64,000 nt of DNA from Planctomycetota bacterium. GTDB taxonomy: Bacteria; Planctomycetota; MHYJ01; WSZJ01. Below the pieces are notes generated by a model. That model saw only the letters and a program-made list of their open reading frames with translations. It was not told the DNA's origin and ran no database searches. Position 1 is the first letter of the stretch, and the number at the start of each line of letters is the position of its first letter. The position numbers were made by a program, and so were the translations under genes. Shown piece after piece: positions 60,701 through 64,000 of the stretch. The stretch lies in contig JACPRD010000214.1 in the NCBI GenBank assembly GCA_016190145.1, positions 1 through 64,000 on the forward strand, given 5' to 3'.

Positions 60701-61019
60701 GCTCCCACCTCCGATGGGAGTATAGACGTGCCGGGGGGTGCCGGTGTTAGGGGGATTCGGGTGGGACAGTCCCGATGAGCCGACTCACGCTCGCCTGCTT
60801 CCCGCGCGCTTCCGAAACCCTCGCTATCCCTCAAACCGCAGCGCGGGTTCGCCAGAACCGGCTGCTCGCAAAGCCCTTACATGAGAGTCTGAGAAAAAAG
60901 CGAGCGCAGGAGCGGTGGCCGGGACGGCGCGGGCACGAAGACACCCCGACGAGCAAATCCACCCAAGTGCCCGCGCCGGCCCGTGCCACCGCGACAGAGC
61001 TCGATTTTTTCTCAGACTC
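60701..61019. other. 319-bp gap between CAP genes
   Basis: This gap holds the promoter region of the upstream-reading CAP gene (60701-60740), the string GGGTGCCGGTGT also seen near 3454, and a GGGAC-A-GTCCC palindrome. It also holds repeat copy B and most of the 143-bp hairpin. I see no protein-coding gene in it. Confidence 0.7.
60826..60891. repeat. Dispersed 66-bp repeat, copy B
   Basis: Its reverse complement matches 1-66 at 59 of 66 positions without gaps. It overlaps the left arm of the hairpin element. Together, copy B and the hairpin span 60826-61023. Confidence 0.82.
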
Positions 61020-61023
61020 TCAT
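60881..61023. repeat. 143-bp hairpin element, possible bidirectional terminator
   Basis: Perfect 19-bp terminal inverted repeats (ATGAGAGTCTGAGAAAAAA at 60881-60899 and its complement at 61005-61023) enclose a second near-perfect stem, 60914-60936 with 60967-60990. A 30-base apical loop remains, and the segments between the stems are also partly complementary. Each side carries an A6/T6 run, so transcripts from either direction meet a GC-rich stem followed by U residues. The right arm covers the stop codon of the CAP gene at 61020. Confidence 0.85.
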
Positions 61024-62300
61024 TTCCAGGCGTCGTGCTCCTGCGCGCCGGTCGTGAACTCCCACTTCTTCGAGAACGGCTTTCCGTCGACCGTGGCCTT
61101 CGCCGTCACCTCGACCTTCGCCTTCGCAGGCAGCGGGAATTTCGGGATGAAGCAGAGCGACGTGCCGTTCGAGAAATCGGCCCGCGCGGGCTTTTCGGGC
61201 GTCGACAGGTAGCCCTCGACGACCTCCCCGTTGACGCGGACCTCCAGCGTGCCGCCGGCCGGTTTCCCCGCGCGAAACCACGTGATCGTCACGCACTCGC
61301 CGCACTCGCGGTCGGCCCCGGGCGGCACGGGATCCGGCATCTCGTTGTCGAACTTCCGCTGCACCTCGGCCATTCCCGCCGGCGGATACGCCACCACGCG
61401 CGGCAGCTTCGGATCCGCCTCGGGCGCCACCGCGCTCATGCAGTCGATCACGCACCAGCCGAACCCCTCCTTCGTCTCGTCCGCCGTCCAGCCGATGCCG
61501 ACCTTTTTCAAATCCGGGTGCAGAAGCGGAATTCGGTGATAGAAGGTCCCCAGCATGTTGATCATGCTCGGCACCGGAGGCACGAAGCCTATGTCGCTCG
61601 ACTTCCCCGCGACTTCGCCTTCCGGGGTGTAGCCCGGGAGGCTGCTATCCTCGTTGTGCGCCCCCAGCCCTGCCGTCGAGGGATGGTCCTTGTTCGTCCG
61701 CAGGTATTCCGTGTGCCGCTGCGCCCCCGCCGAGAGCCGCGCGCTGAACACCACCGGCGGCAACCCGCACTTCTTGCGGTACCCGTTCAGCGCGTCGACC
61801 GCCTTCCGCCTCTCGTCCCCCGCCGGATACAGAGTGTCGTAGAATTTCTTCGCCTGCGCCGAAGGCACCCCGAGCGCCTCGTCCATCTTCTCGGCCGCCT
61901 CCGCCACCCGCTCCGCCTCCACGCGGAGCCCCTTCCCGCTCGCCCAGACCGCCAGCTCCCAGTACTTCTTCGACATGTCGCGCGACAGCGCCTGCGATCC
62001 CGCCCTCCAGGCGTCCTCGTCCGCCTTCGTCGGCCGGCTCGCCGTCACCTCCGCGCGCTGCGCCGCCTTCGCCGCCTTCTCCTGAATCTCCGGCTTGTCC
62101 GGAAACAGCTCCACCAGCCGCTTGTACTCGGCGTCCGCCTCCTTCCACATCTTGCACTTCTCGCAGTGCTCCGCCAGCGCCAGGCGCCGCTGCGCTTCCT
62201 CCGCGCCGAGCTTCTTCAGGCGGTCCTGCAGCTCCGCCGGATCGTCGGCGAGAACGGGAAGGGCGAGCAGGGCGAGCACGGCGATGTAGAGTGGGCGCAT
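61020..62300 (-). CDS. Secreted CAP-domain protein, paralogue 2
   Basis: The 426-residue protein has the same layout as the CAP gene 320 bp downstream. A signal peptide covers 1-18, then TPR-like helices with a CEKCKMW pair, and then the CAP domain (ALNGYRKKCGLPPVVF, AQRHTEYL, GLGAHNEDSSLPGYTPEG, FYHRIPLLHPDLKKVGIG). A C-terminal beta module follows (YLSTPEKPARADFSNGTSL). The shared motifs mark the pair as a tandem duplication. The stop codon falls within the right arm of the hairpin element. The ATG at 62300 is preferred over a 20-codon longer start that lacks a signal peptide at its N-terminus. Confidence 0.86.
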   Translation of the reverse strand: MRPLYIAVLALLALPVLADDPAELQDRLKKLGAEEAQRRLALAEHCEKCKMWKEADAEYKRLVELFPDKPEIQEKAAKAAQRAEVTASRPTKADEDAWRAGSQALSRDMSKKYWELAVWASGKGLRVEAERVAEAAEKMDEALGVPSAQAKKFYDTLYPAGDERRKAVDALNGYRKKCGLPPVVFSARLSAGAQRHTEYLRTNKDHPSTAGLGAHNEDSSLPGYTPEGEVAGKSSDIGFVPPVPSMINMLGTFYHRIPLLHPDLKKVGIGWTADETKEGFGWCVIDCMSAVAPEADPKLPRVVAYPPAGMAEVQRKFDNEMPDPVPPGADRECGECVTITWFRAGKPAGGTLEVRVNGEVVEGYLSTPEKPARADFSNGTSLCFIPKFPLPAKAKVEVTAKATVDGKPFSKKWEFTTGAQEHDAWK

Positions 62301-62389
62301 GAGAGCGGTCCATGCTATCGAGCGGCCGCGATTGCCAGAAGCGGGAACTCCCGTTGACAAGTCCCGGCCGGGGGAGGAGCCTTAACCGG

Positions 62390-64000
62390 ATGAGGCGCAT
62401 CCTGAAAGCCGTCGCCCTGTGCGCCGCGGCCCTCGCCGGCTGCGAGCCGCCGCCGCAGCCCGGCCCCGCCGCCGGCGAGCCGCCCCCCGAGGAGAAACCC
62501 GTGGCCCACACGAACCGCCTGGCGAAGGAAAAGAGCCCGTACCTCCTCCAGCACGCGCACAATCCCGTCGACTGGTTTCCGTGGGGCGACGAGGCGTTCG
62601 AGAAGGCGAAGAAAGAGGGCAAGCCCGTCTTCCTGTCCGTGGGCTACTCCACCTGCCACTGGTGCCACGTCATGGAGCGAGAATCGTTCGAGAACGAGGA
62701 GATCGCGAAGATCCTCAACGAGCACTTCGTGGCCATAAAGGTCGATCGCGAAGAGCGCCCGGACGTCGACGAGATTTACATGGAAGCGGTGCAGGCGCTG
62801 AACAACGGGCAGGGCGGGTGGCCCATGAGCGTCTGGCTCACGCCCGACCGGAAGCCCTTCTTCGCGGGCACCTACTTCCCCGCCACCGATCGCCACGGGC
62901 GGCCGGCGTTCGGCGCGCTTCTCGAGAAGATCGCGGAGGCCTGGCGCGAGAACCGCGCGGACATCGAGAAGCAGGGGGACATGCTGGCCGGGCACCTCTC
63001 GGCGGCCGGCTCCCCCGAACCGGGCGGCGCCGCGCTGGGACGCGAGCTTCTCGCCGGCGCCGTGCGGCAGATGACCGCCCGCTACGACGTGCAGTACGGC
63101 GGGTTCGGCGGCGCGCCCAAGTTCCCGCCTTCCATGACCCTCCAGTTCCTCATGCGCGAGGCCGCCGGCAACAAGGGCGTCATGCAGGCGGTGACCCACA
63201 CGCTCGACAGGATGGCCCGCGGCGGCATGTACGACCAGGTCGGCGGCGGGTTCGCCCGTTACTCGACCGACGAAATGTGGCTCGTGCCCCACTTCGAAAA
63301 GATGCTCTACGACAACGCGCTCCTGTCCCGCACGTACGCCGAAGCGTTCGCCCTCACCCGCGACCCGTACTACGAACGCGTCGCGCGCGAGATTCTCGAC
63401 TACGTTCTCCGCGAAATGACCGCCCCCGGCGGCGCGTTCTGGTCCGCCACCGACGCCGACAGCGAAGGCGAGGAGGGGAAGTTCTTCGTCTGGACGCCGG
63501 CGCAGATCGAAGAGGTGCTCGGCAAGGTCGAGGCGCCCGGCTTCTGCGAGTACTTCGGCGTCACGAAAGAGGGAAACTTCGAGCACGGCGCGTCGGTCCT
63601 TCACGTCGAGGAATATGACGCGGAAAAGGAGACGCGGTTCAAGCCGGCGAAGGCCAGGCTGTACGAAGCGCGCAGGAAGCGGATCCCGCCGCACCTCGAC
63701 GACAAGATCCTGGTCGCGTGGAACGGGATGATGATCTCCTCCCTCGCGTACGCCTCGGGCGTCTTCACCGAGCCGCGCTTTCGCGACGCGGCGGAGCGGG
63801 CCGCGAAGTTCCTGCTGGAGAACTGCGTCGTCGACGGGCGCCTCCGTCGCGGGTTCCGCGAGGGAGTGATGGCGGTCAAAGGGTTCCTCGAGGACTACGC
63901 GCTGTTCTCTGGGGCGCTGCTCGACCTCTACGAGGCGACAGGGCGGCTCGAGTACTTCACGCGGGCTCGCGCGTTCGCCGCCGACATGCAGCGGCTGTTC
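62390..64000 (+). CDS. DUF255 / YyaL-type thioredoxin-domain lipoprotein (partial)
   Basis: The first 537 codons of a gene that runs off the right edge. The family is usually about 650-700 residues. Translation starts at the ATG at 62390 after GGGGAGGAG, with the lipobox AALAGC near 13-18. The thioredoxin-like domain follows: [18 protein letters not shown], then [14 protein letters not shown] with the CxxC motif, and [14 protein letters not shown]. After it comes the (alpha/alpha)6 barrel ([56 protein letters not shown]). The family is conserved from bacteria to mammals (SPATA20) with unclear activity. Confidence 0.93.
   Translation, partial: MRRILKAVALCAAALAGCEPPPQPGPAAGEPPPEEKPVAHTNRLAKEKSPYLLQHAHNPVDWFPWGDEAFEKAKKEGKPVFLSVGYSTCHWCHVMERESFENEEIAKILNEHFVAIKVDREERPDVDEIYMEAVQALNNGQGGWPMSVWLTPDRKPFFAGTYFPATDRHGRPAFGALLEKIAEAWRENRADIEKQGDMLAGHLSAAGSPEPGGAALGRELLAGAVRQMTARYDVQYGGFGGAPKFPPSMTLQFLMREAAGNKGVMQAVTHTLDRMARGGMYDQVGGGFARYSTDEMWLVPHFEKMLYDNALLSRTYAEAFALTRDPYYERVAREILDYVLREMTAPGGAFWSATDADSEGEEGKFFVWTPAQIEEVLGKVEAPGFCEYFGVTKEGNFEHGASVLHVEEYDAEKETRFKPAKARLYEARRKRIPPHLDDKILVAWNGMMISSLAYASGVFTEPRFRDAAERAAKFLLENCVVDGRLRRGFREGVMAVKGFLEDYALFSGALLDLYEATGRLEYFTRARAFAADMQRLF

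Overview
The window is very GC-rich, densely packed bacterial DNA with very short intergenic gaps. Many start and stop codons overlap as ATGA or GTGA. The organism looks like a diderm: there are roughly ten predicted lipoproteins, an AsmA-like inner-membrane protein, a BON-domain lipoprotein and type IV pilus motors. The mix of HEAT, TPR, beta-propeller and cyclase-ATPase-TPR proteins, a large transmembrane Ser/Thr kinase, CAP-domain proteins and a DUF3604 protein suggests an uncultured Planctomycetota-like (or possibly Acidobacteriota/Myxococcota-like) lineage. No rRNA, tRNA or other phylogenetic marker is present, so the phylum is inference only.

Layout. 300-3332 (-) is a compact acyl-CoA operon: thiolase, crotonase-family hydratase, a tiny membrane protein and 3-hydroxyacyl-CoA dehydrogenase. 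3536-12347 holds envelope and housekeeping genes: a LURP-one-like protein, NnrD metabolite repair, a HEAT/TPR protein with a DUF4292-like lipoprotein, BON and AsmA-like proteins, and an aminotransferase. 12474-18972 (-) is an operon of a lipoprotein, pyruvate phosphate dikinase and a huge internally repetitive protein with a PilB-like N-terminal domain. 19174-22157 (+) is a clean pilB-pilT transcription unit with a consensus promoter and a strong terminator. 22173-30404 carries lipoproteins, a Xer recombinase overlapping two lipoprotein genes, purE and an M61 peptidase. 30412-36985 has a transglutaminase-like protein, an RMD1/DUF155-like protein, a zinc-ribbon membrane protein, an alkaline-phosphatase-superfamily enzyme and an SDR.

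36995-43923 (-) encodes a receptor-like Ser/Thr kinase translationally coupled to a FIST sensor protein, and an alpha-glucan phosphorylase. 43999-46074 is a secreted protein with repeated Asp/Gly-rich strands. 46363-52577 (+) is a tandem pair of cyclase-ATPase-TPR signalling proteins. 52513-56933 holds two methyltransferases, an aminotransferase interrupted by one amber codon, and an isochorismatase/nicotinamidase-like domain fused to a kinase-like domain. 56925-62300 (-) has a DUF3604 protein and two CAP-domain paralogues. The window ends inside a DUF255 thioredoxin-like gene.

Three points stand out. (1) A structured dispersed element: a 143-bp hairpin with perfect 19-bp ends at 60881-61023, whose 66-bp flank recurs inverted, 59/66 identical, at the very start of the window. 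(2) Several catalytic domains keep their fold signatures but appear to have lost active-site residues: the isochorismatase, the transglutaminase and both cyclase domains. (3) A single in-frame TAG lies at a conserved Glu in the aminotransferase. No defence island, prophage, CRISPR array or biosynthetic cluster is visible.
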